Positions 20,210-28,233 of a DNA stretch of 37,673 bases are shown here, piece after piece (within the stretch, counting starts at the first letter, position 1; the number at the start of each line of letters is the position of its first letter). The notes under the pieces were generated by a model that saw only the letters and a list, made by a program, of their open reading frames with translations, searched no databases and was not told the origin of the DNA. The position numbers and the translations under genes are program-made. This stretch comes from Candidatus Obscuribacterales bacterium (GTDB lineage: Bacteria > Cyanobacteriota > Vampirovibrionia > Obscuribacterales > Obscuribacteraceae), in the NCBI GenBank assembly GCA_019746975.1, contig JAIERK010000261.1, positions 1 to 37,673 on the forward strand. The letters run 5' to 3'.

Positions 20210-21556
20210 CTAGCGATTGACGCGGATGAACTGGTTGAGGAATCCGTTGACCATTGATGTCTTCACCTTCTGCGGGTGGGACGCTTTTGCTGTGATAAAC
20301 TCCAGCCGATGAATTTTGACTGATGACGGAGTGGTTGATCGAGAAATGCCGCCGGTATGGACGATGCTAATGCGTAACTTTTTCGAGTTCGACTGTTGTA
20401 GACGGAAGCGGAGCGTCGCGATATGCGGACCGATGTCATAGTCTTGCGATTGAGTTTGATTGTCCCAGTCGACGGTGCACCGACCGCCAAAACCGCCTGA
20501 GAGACAGACCCATACTTCGGTGACATCTTGAGGATCGAGAGCGGTGGCAGCAAATTCGATAGTTATCGACTCATGCGTTGATGCGGATTTGTCACGACGA
20601 AACTCGAAGACGTCTTCTTCATTTAAATTTGTTTGCTCCGCGCCAATAAACTCGCTCACGACTACGCTTGCTTTGCCCTCGAGACGCGGCATCCCGTCAG
20701 AGTATCCGAGCTCCTCCAGGATGTTTCCGAGTGTGCCCCGGAAGACGTCCAGAATGTCCACAGGTAACGGCTCTTTCTTCCAACGCTCGATAGACTGTTC
20801 AAGAGAGGCGGTGGTTCTGTGCTGTTCAAAGGTTTTTTCTCGCGACAGATTCTTGATCTCTATTCCGGTTGCGTTGATCACTGCCTCTAAGGCTGATACC
20901 GGATTTGATGCCATGTCTTCGTATCTAATCAAGCTGACCCGAGCTCCAGAGAGTTTTAGCGCTTTGTAGTTTTCATAACGGTGCAGGAATCTATATGCTA
21001 GTGTCCTGGCGTGATCCAGATCCGAATCGCCTTCATTACGTCCGAAAGCTAGATAACCTCGTTTGGAATTAAACGAATTGGTCGACAGGAAAAGATCTCT
21101 TGGATCACGGAATAGGAAAAGTGTATAGCAGTCGAGTAATGGAGCCATGAATGCGGGAATCCACTCCACGACTTTTTCGGCGTAGAATTTCGACGCTGGC
21201 GCGCCTGTCCGTACCGATATAGAGAATTGATTCCACATGGCTTGCAGCATGTCGGAGCTCTCAGGGATATTGATGAGCGCGTTCGAGTCCGCGTTCTTTC
21301 TCAGAGTAATTGGATTGCTGCCAAGAATATTTTGATTTGCCGCGGACGGTGGTCCGTACTCTGCAAAGGTCCGTCCATCCCATTGAGCCGCGGCTTGCGC
21401 AATCAGGCTCAAATAGCGACTCTCGAGCGGATAAAGTCGATCCATAACACATGCTTCGTCAGTACCTAGAAGCTGCATGGCAAGCGTCGAACCGGAGCGC
21501 CCCATACCGGTTACCAGAATAGGGGTGAGTAAACTTTGCTCGCGGACTGATGCCAC
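20210..21556 (-). CDS. Sulfotransferase with C-terminal beta-sandwich-like extension
   Basis: A 448-residue PAPS-dependent sulfotransferase. The 5'-phosphosulfate loop is TGMGRSGSTL (~17-26), and the 3'-phosphate region is FLFRDPRDLFLSTNSF (~147-162), with SLIRYEDMASNP (~210) as the usual following strand. The catalytic domain ends near residue 305 (ILEELGYSDG). The remaining ~140 residues are beta-rich (VWVCLSGGFGG, ATLRFRLQQ) and resemble no sulfotransferase part I know, so they may bind glycan. It would sulfate a surface polysaccharide or lipid. The start is GTG at 21556, with GGAG about 11 bases upstream. It is first in an operon with the two oxygenase-type genes. Confidence 0.85.
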   Translation of the reverse strand: MASVREQSLLTPILVTGMGRSGSTLAMQLLGTDEACVMDRLYPLESRYLSLIAQAAAQWDGRTFAEYGPPSAANQNILGSNPITLRKNADSNALINIPESSDMLQAMWNQFSISVRTGAPASKFYAEKVVEWIPAFMAPLLDCYTLFLFRDPRDLFLSTNSFNSKRGYLAFGRNEGDSDLDHARTLAYRFLHRYENYKALKLSGARVSLIRYEDMASNPVSALEAVINATGIEIKNLSREKTFEQHRTTASLEQSIERWKKEPLPVDILDVFRGTLGNILEELGYSDGMPRLEGKASVVVSEFIGAEQTNLNEEDVFEFRRDKSASTHESITIEFAATALDPQDVTEVWVCLSGGFGGRCTVDWDNQTQSQDYDIGPHIATLRFRLQQSNSKKLRISIVHTGGISRSTTPSSVKIHRLEFITAKASHPQKVKTSMVNGFLNQFIRVNR

Positions 21557-21932
21557 TATGTTTCGATCTCCACGGAAGCCAAGATCTTAGCATCGGCATC
21601 CGATACCAAGCATGATCGCGGACTCAGCTTGTACTGAATGTCCCGGCACCGCAGACCACGGGCTACTTGTAGAATCGCTTATACTATTGACAAGTCTTAG
21701 CAAAGTCTCAGGCATGTGCTCAGTGCGAAGCGCAGACAGTTGGCCACCCACGCATCACGGATAACTGTTAGACGACTGATTCGCCGTGGTGGTGAAACGA
21801 TTGCGGCTCAGCTAGAGTGCACAATCTAATAGTCTTGTTTGAATTGCCGAATTTGACTTTGATGTTGAAATCGACTGCGGTTTCTCGAATTCAATTGGGC
21901 TCGACGCAATGCGTTGCCGGGATTCCCGAAAA
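21557..21932 (-). other. 376-base intergenic region without a recognisable gene
   Basis: This lies between the SGNH-type gene stop and the sulfotransferase start, both on the minus strand. It should hold the promoter of the sulfotransferase operon, but only a weak candidate is visible (TTGTCA at 21693-21688 and TACAAG at 21671-21666, read on the minus strand, 16-base spacer). No open frame has convincing coding texture. Confidence 0.5.
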
Positions 21933-23039
21933 CTAAATCGCTTCAGACTCGATGGCGTTAGCGATCGAGGCAAATAGTTTTCGACCACCGTGAGCATTGA
22001 GATGAAGCAAGTCTTCGAAATCATCCTGGTGATATTGACCAGGCTTATCCGGTTGCAGCAGTTGTGCATCGTATCTGGTGGCTAGAGCCTTTAGTGTCGC
22101 ATCATATTTCTCGATGGTAGATCGTGGAAAGATGTCGCGGTATGGCTTTGATGCCGGCATATCAACCAGTATTGTTTTGATGTGTTTTTGCTTCGTGATT
22201 TGCAAAATTTGGTCCAGATAGCGCTTCTGAGTTTGAAAACTCTGCCAATCTATGGGTAGATACATTTTCCTGTACAACCGGATTTGTTCCTCGGAGTCGG
22301 ATGGCGGCGTCACAAAGCCTGACTCGAGGCTCGGGTTGCGCCCTTGGGCAGTGAGCAAGATGCGATTAAAATGTTGTTGATAGCCTTCCCTGTTTCGATA
22401 ACTGTGGACCGCGCATTGAAATAAAAAGTCGAGAGCTTCTTTCGGGGAGTCGCACTCCAGGCAGTTGGAAGCGTCTGCAATTAGCCGAAAGGTTGGAGTT
22501 GCGGACGGAGCTGCTCGACTCTTGTCGAGAAAGTCTCGAGGGTTGATGCCGAGAACGACTGTATTTGGGCGGTGACCGGCGTCCAGATATTTCTTCAGTA
22601 TCAACGCAGAGTCGGAGATCATACCTGCGGATACGGCTAGATTCAGGATGTCCTTATCTTGCTTGAAGTCGCGTTTAATAAGGTGTTCAAGAAAATCTGC
22701 GTGAACATTTTGGTGAATGATGTTTTTCTTGTACCAATCATCGAACCGACCGGTCCGTTTGTGATATTCATCATCGCAACGGACGGCAGGGGCAAGCATT
22801 TGAGAAGATCCGAGGATCAATATGTCTGCCGAATCACTCGTGCGCAACTGCTTGGGAAGTTTTACCGCTGAATGAGTCTTCCAACTCGTGTACTCTCTTG
22901 GCTCGTCGATAAGCGATTGCTGGTAAATCTGTCGTAATGAGAAGTCCGCAAGCAAAAATAGGACAAGGCTCCAGAGCGTAACGCTTCCTGCCAACTCCCT
23001 CAATAGTCTGGATTTTGCTTGCTTTCGTTGAGAGTTCAC
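21933..23039 (-). CDS. Membrane-anchored SGNH-hydrolase-like protein
   Basis: A 368-residue protein with a basic N-terminus and one hydrophobic helix (~18-38), placing the rest in the periplasm. The fold signals are ILILGSSQM (~73-81), with a candidate nucleophile Ser in the GSS block, and LLHLNAHGG near the C-terminus (~347), where Asp and His of the DxxH-like block would lie (DDFEDLLH). NLAVSAGMISDS and VVLGINPRD fit intermediate blocks. Such proteins in polysaccharide loci often add or remove O-acetyl groups (DltD/AlgX/DUF1574-like). Assignment to a named family is not firm. It stands alone between two long intergenic regions. Confidence 0.7.
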   Translation of the reverse strand: MNSQRKQAKSRLLRELAGSVTLWSLVLFLLADFSLRQIYQQSLIDEPREYTSWKTHSAVKLPKQLRTSDSADILILGSSQMLAPAVRCDDEYHKRTGRFDDWYKKNIIHQNVHADFLEHLIKRDFKQDKDILNLAVSAGMISDSALILKKYLDAGHRPNTVVLGINPRDFLDKSRAAPSATPTFRLIADASNCLECDSPKEALDFLFQCAVHSYRNREGYQQHFNRILLTAQGRNPSLESGFVTPPSDSEEQIRLYRKMYLPIDWQSFQTQKRYLDQILQITKQKHIKTILVDMPASKPYRDIFPRSTIEKYDATLKALATRYDAQLLQPDKPGQYHQDDFEDLLHLNAHGGRKLFASIANAIESEAI

Positions 23040-23317
23040 GATTATTCGCGGTTTGTGTACTTACTCACTGCTTTTACCGCAAAGAGCACGTCTTATCCAG
23101 ATTGTTAGACTCAGCTACCTGAAAACCACCACTATCTGACTCAATTTACACCTTCTCGCGGGGCAACATCCGCAAGCCATAGCGCCGGCATCTCGACGGC
23201 AGCTGCCCGGGCACCGGCACCTTGGTATTTCTACATCCTGGGCACTATTGCGTATAGCCAATTTCCGAAATTTTGGTATATTGGCATAAGTAGTTAAGAG
23301 AATTTTATTCTAAAGTA

Positions 23318-23815
23318 ATGCAATTACACCGCATAGCAGTCAGCGGTCCGCTCCGACGCCAGAGAAAGCGGCGCCAGGAAGGATCTGCGCTTAGCGAATT
23401 CGGACCGGCGCTGTTTTTCCTGTTCATCTTCGCTATTTTTCCGGTGCTGGATATGATCCTGTGCGGCTTTAGCTACTGTTCGTGTGTCGCGCTCAACGAT
23501 TTGCAATTGAGGGAAGCGGCTAAGCTCCCCAGGTCCGTTGCTGACTCGAGCAAGGGACCGGTCAAGCAAGATATCCCCGCCAGGTGGAAGTCGACCGTCA
23601 TAGGCGGATTTTCCGGTACCGTGGACATCCCTGAGACGGGAGTTTTCTATGCGGATAAATCTGGGACTGTCTTCGTGACGGTGGCGACTACCGTCGTTAT
23701 TCACCCATTCCTCAACATTCCATTTTTTGTTGGTGTTCCGGGCATAGGCGCGCCGCTGACTGCCAGAATCGCCAACAAGCGGGTCATGGAAAACCCGCAA
23801 AACTACCTCCGTTAG
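23318..23815 (+). CDS. TadE-like pseudopilin
   Basis: A 165-residue protein with a basic N-terminus (RRQRKRRQEG), a TadE-type hydrophobic helix (~28-50) and a periplasmic domain. The sequence EGSALSEF fits the prepilin peptidase pattern, Gly then Glu at +5, as in TadE/TadF pseudopilins. It would be processed by a TadV-type peptidase and join a tight-adherence (Flp) pilus or related secretion machine. It is the first of three genes reading the same way; the next begins 14 bases after its stop. The ATG at 23318 has no strong ribosome site. Confidence 0.75.
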   Translation: MQLHRIAVSGPLRRQRKRRQEGSALSEFGPALFFLFIFAIFPVLDMILCGFSYCSCVALNDLQLREAAKLPRSVADSSKGPVKQDIPARWKSTVIGGFSGTVDIPETGVFYADKSGTVFVTVATTVVIHPFLNIPFFVGVPGIGAPLTARIANKRVMENPQNYLR

Positions 23816-23829
23816 CGATGGGGTGACGA

Positions 23830-24231
23830 ATGCGACCTAGAAAGCGAAATAAGGGGCAGACTCTAGTTGAGACCATGATTGGCTTTGTGGTTCTGATTCC
23901 TATTGGGCTTGCAGCAGTGAATGTCGTAACGCTCGTAAGCACGAGTCAAAACAACGAGCAGTGGGCCGAGATTGCCGCAAGGGCAGCCGCGACAAAGCCT
24001 GATCAGACCAGTGCCCTCAAGGCCGCGCAGGACGCAATCACTGAATGCGAAGTGAACAGCATAGTCAAGAAAGTCCAGATTACCGGCATGAATTTCGACC
24101 TCGCCACCGGCCACGTCACAGTCAACACTGCAATGCAAGTGCAGCTGCCGGTGCCTATTCCAGGCTTTTCTGTGGTCAATTGCTCGGCGAGTTCTATTCA
24201 ACCGATTGTCAGCACACCTGCACCGCGGTAG
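23830..24231 (+). CDS. TadF/TadE-like pseudopilin
   Basis: A 133-residue small protein: a basic N-terminus, a GQTLVETM motif with Gly and Glu at +5 (pseudopilin processing pattern), a hydrophobic helix (~16-35), then a short periplasmic beta-rich domain with two Cys (ECEV and VNCSAS) that may form a disulfide. A GGGGTGA ribosome site precedes the ATG by about four bases. It lies between the TadE-like and TadG-like genes and probably assembles with them. Confidence 0.72.
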   Translation: MRPRKRNKGQTLVETMIGFVVLIPIGLAAVNVVTLVSTSQNNEQWAEIAARAAATKPDQTSALKAAQDAITECEVNSIVKKVQITGMNFDLATGHVTVNTAMQVQLPVPIPGFSVVNCSASSIQPIVSTPAPR

Positions 24232-24236
24232 CTTGA

Positions 24237-25850
24237 ATGTTTAGCATTAAATATGGTGGCAACTCGAATGGGGACGGACTTAACAGTGGTCCTGAGCGTA
24301 ATATCGCTGGTGGTGCGAAGGAAAAGCGGTCTCGTCGCAATCAAAAAGGTGCCGCTCTTGCATTAATCGTTGTGGCTGCACTTCTTCTCTGCTACTTGAT
24401 CTATCTAGGCTTTCAATATTGTATGCTCAACGGCGGCTCTAGAGAGGTTCGCAATGGTGTTGACGCTTCGGTACTGAATATTTCGAAGCGAATTTTCGAT
24501 GTGAAGGTTCCACCGACGGGTGCATATGCGGACTGCGCAGACTCGACAGGCATGATCGGTTTGTCCAACATCAATCGTGTTTGGGGCAAGGCCTATCTGA
24601 TCAGCGCCAACATCGACGAGATGAAACAGGATGGAGTCGTCACTAATGATGCGGTAGGTGCGGGCGAAGCCGCCTATCAGATGGCGGAGGACGTCAGCAA
24701 GTCTCTGCACGACGTACTCAGCGATCGAACCGTGCTTAACGGACTGTTTTCCAATATGGCTTCGCAGCGGCGGGTGCCGATGTTAGGTGGTGCTGCCATC
24801 CAACATTCGAGCGACTTCCAAACCTATCCGGTTGCGATGGTCGATCGGGGAGCGGAGAGTAATATTTCCTTCGACGCGAGCGCATTGCCGAAAAATGCGA
24901 CAGTCAATCAGGTGAACGCGGGCAATGGCAACTATATTCAAGGATATTCTCCGTTCAAAGCTAATTCAAAAACTTTTTGCTTTGTTCCTTTTCGTCTGGG
25001 TGAGACACCTCATCTGATAGCTGATAGCTACTTCAACAGCAACAGAGCTGACAGTCATCCTATAACTGATTGCGATTTTGCGATCCCAAATGCATTTCAG
25101 GGACATGGTGGCGCCGGTGGTGGTACTATCGCGCTTGGCGCCACCGCCAGTGCCGTCGCGAATCCACAGCTGCAGTTTCAACTGACTGTCCCACATGCGT
25201 TCTTGCGGATAAAATTCAGTAATCATTCAGTTTGGATGATCGACGGTAAGCCCCGAAATACGATGCCGTACGGTTCAACTCCGGAAAAATACTGGGGAAT
25301 CCGCGATAGGAAACTCAAGGATGGTCGAACTATCAATGGCTGGGCGACATTGGGGACGGAATATAGCAAACCGAGCTTGTTGGCGGTTATCGATGCAGTG
25401 CCTGGCGATCACACTCCGGGGATGCAGAAGCTGCTTCAGCGCGCCAAAGAGATTGAGCCCGCATTCACCATGGATCGGCTCAGGGCGCTGCTAAGCAAGC
25501 AAGAGCCTGATCCGAAGAACTTGACCTATTTCATCTTTCCTAAATACAGCACTGAGGATCTCACTGATCCTCAGCTCGACATAGCGTCAAGTGGGAAAGG
25601 ATTACCCGATTGGCTAGCTGCGGCGGCAGGCGCAGAGGCTGAGCAGAGAGAAATTGTGAAAGAGCAGGTCCTCACCGATAATGAGAACGCCACCGTCCTC
25701 ATAACTGGAAATCCTCCAGACTGTCCAAAGTGGATGGAGATCTCCGGAGCTATGAAGTGGCGTCCTGGAACCGGTATGGGACAATGTCTTGGCACTCTCT
25801 ACCTCGATCGAGTGACGACGGTTTTCTATAAGCCGGGAACCGAGGACTAA
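24237..25850 (+). CDS. TadG-like Flp pilus assembly protein
   Basis: A 537-residue protein. After a ~37-residue cytoplasmic N-terminus comes the TadG-type entry QKGAALALIVVAALLL (~37-60) and then REVRNGVDASVLNISKR, which matches the helix found after the membrane segment of TadG proteins (usually xxQNAADAAALAGA). There is no Glu at +5, so unlike its two neighbours it should not be processed as a pseudopilin. The large periplasmic part (~75-537) has a Gly/Ala-rich stretch (~285-305) and no clear von Willebrand domain or MIDAS motif. It starts 6 bases after the preceding stop, which implies co-transcription. No TadA ATPase, secretin or TadBC gene is nearby. Confidence 0.7.
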   Translation: MFSIKYGGNSNGDGLNSGPERNIAGGAKEKRSRRNQKGAALALIVVAALLLCYLIYLGFQYCMLNGGSREVRNGVDASVLNISKRIFDVKVPPTGAYADCADSTGMIGLSNINRVWGKAYLISANIDEMKQDGVVTNDAVGAGEAAYQMAEDVSKSLHDVLSDRTVLNGLFSNMASQRRVPMLGGAAIQHSSDFQTYPVAMVDRGAESNISFDASALPKNATVNQVNAGNGNYIQGYSPFKANSKTFCFVPFRLGETPHLIADSYFNSNRADSHPITDCDFAIPNAFQGHGGAGGGTIALGATASAVANPQLQFQLTVPHAFLRIKFSNHSVWMIDGKPRNTMPYGSTPEKYWGIRDRKLKDGRTINGWATLGTEYSKPSLLAVIDAVPGDHTPGMQKLLQRAKEIEPAFTMDRLRALLSKQEPDPKNLTYFIFPKYSTEDLTDPQLDIASSGKGLPDWLAAAAGAEAEQREIVKEQVLTDNENATVLITGNPPDCPKWMEISGAMKWRPGTGMGQCLGTLYLDRVTTVFYKPGTED

Positions 25851-25914
25851 TGGCGATTTGATGCGCCTCTGCAGTACTTCGTCGTGCTCGGAAGTTGTAT
25901 AAGTCCTCGCAGTA

Positions 25915-25943
25915 TTGACAGAAATTCTTGATGCTCGTTTTAT
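25915..25943 (+). promoter_or_regulatory. Candidate sigma-70 promoter for the Nudix gene
   Basis: TTGACA (25915-25920) is a perfect -35 box, followed after 17 bases by TTTTAT (25938-25943), a weak -10 box. The Nudix ATG is 20 bases downstream with AAGG between. Confidence 0.45.
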
Positions 25944-25962
25944 TTAAGGTCAGGCAGATACT

Positions 25963-26373
25963 ATGAAACAAACATCCGGCACTTTACTCTATAGGCAGGT
26001 CTGTGATGAGGTTCACGTATTGCTAGTTCATCCATCTGGTAACTACAACAGGAAGGCACCATGGGGAATACCAAAGGGTTTGCCTGACGAAGGAGAACAA
26101 CTGGAAGCTGCCGCCAGAAGAGAGACTCTGGAAGAGACTGGAGTGATCGCCGGAGACCTTATCTCCAATGGTTTTATCGACTATACGAAAAGCAGAAAAC
26201 GGGTATTCTGTTTCGTGGGCATTGCCCCAGATGACGCTCAGCCAAGATGTGCTTCGTGGGAAGTCGATAAGGCAGAATTCGTTTCTCTGGACAAAGCAAA
26301 AGAGATCATTCACCCGGACCAGAAGGAGTTCTTGCTTCGCCTGGAGAAAATGCTTAACGACCAAGCGGAGTAG
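25963..26373 (+). CDS. Nudix hydrolase
   Basis: A 136-residue single-domain protein with a complete Nudix box (G-x5-E-x7-RE-x-x-EE-x-G-V): it starts GLPDEGEQ near residue 45 and ends RRETLEETGV. The first strand GTLLYRQ and WGIPKG just before the box are typical. It resembles bacterial bis(nucleosyl)-polyphosphate or NTP hydrolases, and hydrolysis of a nucleoside diphosphate-X compound in the cytoplasm is expected; the true substrate cannot be read. It has its own apparent promoter and converges with the DUF4303-like gene. Confidence 0.92.
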   Translation: MKQTSGTLLYRQVCDEVHVLLVHPSGNYNRKAPWGIPKGLPDEGEQLEAAARRETLEETGVIAGDLISNGFIDYTKSRKRVFCFVGIAPDDAQPRCASWEVDKAEFVSLDKAKEIIHPDQKEFLLRLEKMLNDQAE

Positions 26374-26391
26374 TACTCGAATATCTGTCTC

Positions 26392-26419
26392 GTGGCACCA
26401 CACTGCTGCCACTAGTTTT
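26392..26419 (+). terminator. Candidate terminator between the Nudix and DUF4303-like genes
   Basis: GTGGCA (26392-26397) pairs with TGCCAC (26407-26412) around a nine-base loop, followed by TAGTTTT. It lies about 20 bases after the Nudix stop. Confidence 0.4.
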
Positions 26420-26437
26420 GGCGCTCGTATCTGGGTC

Positions 26438-26974
26438 TCAGGTCGCCTTAGATCTATATTTTTCGTAGCCGAGCGCTTCGGCGAACCTGTTGGCGATATC
26501 TGGACTATTCAGACGGTCTACGCTATTCATGGCTAAAGCTTCCAGATGGTCAGAAGGGTCCGTGCTGCCGACGCAGAGCAATGTGTCTGTGCTGAAAACA
26601 CCAGCATCGCGGCAATCTTTAAGCGCTCTAACGAGTGCTTCGAATCGGCTATCCCTTGCGTCAGACCAAGCATTATCGCTTGAGCAGGTTTGAGTGGCTA
26701 GAGCCGCTAACTGTTGGCTGATTGGAGTAAATGGAGCATCAGTTGCTGAATGAGTCCATTCAGTATATACAAATCCGATCTCTGGGTATGACGTTTCCTG
26801 ATTCTTCACCCAGTCAGGAGTGCAGGCGACATGAAAAAGTGTTCTGACATCATCATCGGTGCAAAGGGCAAATCCAAAAAGTTTGGAGCCACCGCTCTGT
26901 TGGTGTAACTCATCTGCGGCTATGCGAACCGCGGCTGCGGTTTCCATTCTAAGATCGTTATTTTTGTTCGTCAT
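26438..26974 (-). CDS. DUF4303-like protein
   Basis: A 178-residue soluble protein without signal or membrane segment. KLFGFALCTDDDVRTLF (~31-47), the tryptophan motif YTEWTHSA (~70) and a helical C-terminus fit the DUF4303 pattern. The molecular role of that family is unknown; some relatives sit near SMI1/KNR4 or toxin-immunity genes, but no toxin gene is adjacent here. The C-terminus ends Lys/Arg-rich. The 328 bases upstream (26975-27302) contain no recognisable gene. Confidence 0.65.
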   Translation of the reverse strand: MTNKNNDLRMETAAAVRIAADELHQQSGGSKLFGFALCTDDDVRTLFHVACTPDWVKNQETSYPEIGFVYTEWTHSATDAPFTPISQQLAALATQTCSSDNAWSDARDSRFEALVRALKDCRDAGVFSTDTLLCVGSTDPSDHLEALAMNSVDRLNSPDIANRFAEALGYEKYRSKAT

Positions 26975-27302
26975 GTGATGCTCATTGTGCCAGCAATTAT
27001 ATGGTTTTCCATGGTAAAGCCATCATTCAACTTGTTCCCAAAAAGTGTCCGGAGGACCGCTCGACAGGAAGCTCATTTGTCGTGCCTGCCCTGCGGAAAC
27101 GTGACGGCTGTGATCTTCGTGTGTTCAGTGTGTTACAGCGCAATTATGGAATCTGTTTAACATATAGGCACTGGTGAGGCTTTCGGTCGAATAGATATCC
27201 AGGGAAAATAAAAAATGGACATCCACGTATAGAAGTCCCGCCAGGCGTGGCATGTGATTAAATATGATGCTTGAATAGATATTAGGGCAAGACAGGGCTA
27301 AA
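26975..27302. other. 328-base divergent intergenic region, no gene seen
   Basis: It separates the DUF4303-like gene (minus) from the exported TPR gene (plus) and should carry both promoters. Its right half is A/T-rich. I see no strong promoter, RNA gene or repeat. Confidence 0.4.
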
Positions 27303-28127
27303 ATGCGACCACGATCATTAGCAACCGCCTTACTACTATGCATTCTCATCGGCAGCGCCCCCGCGTTTGCAGCGAATTCGTCGATGAAGGAAGGAATTGC
27401 CGCATACAAGGCAGGCGACTACAAGACGGCAATTGGGCACTTGGGCTCGGCATTGTCTACCGAGTTCAACAATCCAGTTTTGCATTATTATCTCGCCAAC
27501 TGTTATGTGAATTTGAAGGAAACAGAGTCAGCGATCCGCGAGTTCAGAATTGCTTATGCACTTTCTCCCGACAATGAGGTGGGCAAATTTTCCAAGGACG
27601 TGCTTGGTTATCTTGGAGCGCCAGTAGAAGTGAAGAAAGAACCAAAGCCGGAAAAAAGCAAAGCTCGTCAGCCGAAGCTGGACCTACCCAAATCCGATCC
27701 GATAATGGATCAAGTACTCGAGAAATTGAGAAAACAAACAAGCGAATCGCGCGCATATGAGATTCAGGCGGACGAACTCATCTCTCGCAGAGAGAACGAG
27801 CGGTCTCAGTCTATGCTCGATAGCACCAAGGACGATATCATGCGCAATAACTATCGCTATACGAGACGAGGGCGCGCTATTCAAATGCCAATGCCGACGG
27901 ATTCTCAGCGCATGTTGGACTCAATGAAGAATCAGTTTGACCGGCAACAGCAGTCTCGAAAGCGTGGCACTTCTCAAAAGATCCAAGACCTTCAGCGAAG
28001 CGCCGAGAATCTGGAGCAGCTGCTCAACGAGAGGCATTCCTCTGGTGGCGTCAGGCTAGTTCCGGCGGGTACCAACTTGTACATACGTAATTATGAACCG
28101 GGCGAGCCACTCGTGCCGCAGTTCTGA
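27303..28127 (+). CDS. Exported TPR protein
   Basis: A 274-residue protein with a clear signal peptide (hydrophobic ~6-22, cleavage after AFA near 23). Residues ~28-100 form two to three TPR-like helical repeats (KEGIAAYKAGDYKTAIGHL, then VLHYYLANCYVNLKETESAI). A Lys/Pro-rich hinge (~107-130) leads to a charged helical region (~130-245, with repeated MLDSxK elements: QSMLDSTKDD and QRMLDSMKNQ). The C-terminus is short and beta-like. It probably acts as a periplasmic scaffold or adaptor; no enzymatic motif is seen. It is a single gene, convergent with the RelA/SpoT-like gene. Confidence 0.8.
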   Translation: MRPRSLATALLLCILIGSAPAFAANSSMKEGIAAYKAGDYKTAIGHLGSALSTEFNNPVLHYYLANCYVNLKETESAIREFRIAYALSPDNEVGKFSKDVLGYLGAPVEVKKEPKPEKSKARQPKLDLPKSDPIMDQVLEKLRKQTSESRAYEIQADELISRRENERSQSMLDSTKDDIMRNNYRYTRRGRAIQMPMPTDSQRMLDSMKNQFDRQQQSRKRGTSQKIQDLQRSAENLEQLLNERHSSGGVRLVPAGTNLYIRNYEPGEPLVPQF

Positions 28128-28175
28128 TTCTATCTCTATCTCTTTCTTGGAAGCTTCCGAGCATGCTATATGCCT

Positions 28176-28198
28176 AAGAGACGCCGGCGGTCCCAGTG
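28176..28198 (+). repeat. Dispersed repeat copy B
   Basis: A 23-base element sharing 20 of 23 bases with the copy at 37164-37186 (minus strand) and 17 of 23 with 13936-13958. It lies between convergent genes. Its right part also forms a hairpin: CGGCGGTCCC (28185-28194) pairs with GGGACTGCCG (28198-28207) with one G-T wobble and a three-base loop, which may serve as a terminator though no T-run follows. Confidence 0.6.
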
Positions 28199-28226
28199 GG
28201 ACTGCCGTTCCCGGTGGCGCTGCCGT
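28191..28226 (+). repeat. Two tandem 18-base units next to repeat B
   Basis: Unit one (28191-28208) and unit two (28209-28226) match at 15 of 18 positions, both starting TCCC and ending CTGCCGT. The first unit overlaps the dispersed repeat, so the array looks like a local expansion of it. Confidence 0.6.
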
Positions 28227-28233
28227 TCGAGAG

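Noticed and set aside
21666..21693. Minus-strand promoter TTGTCA-16-TACAAG before the sulfotransferase operon
   Set aside because: Both boxes are poor and the spacer is short, so it is not listed as a feature.
23176..23197. Possible fourth copy of the dispersed repeat (minus strand GAGATGCCGGCG)
   Set aside because: Only about 12 bases match and the right half of the element is absent.
26438..26974. DUF4303-like gene as an immunity gene of a toxin system
   Set aside because: No toxin, secretion tag or polymorphic-toxin cassette lies nearby, so the role was not claimed.
26975..27160. Plus-strand 61-codon frame with a hydrophobic start
   Set aside because: No ribosome site, no family resemblance, and it overlaps the likely promoter region of the divergent gene.
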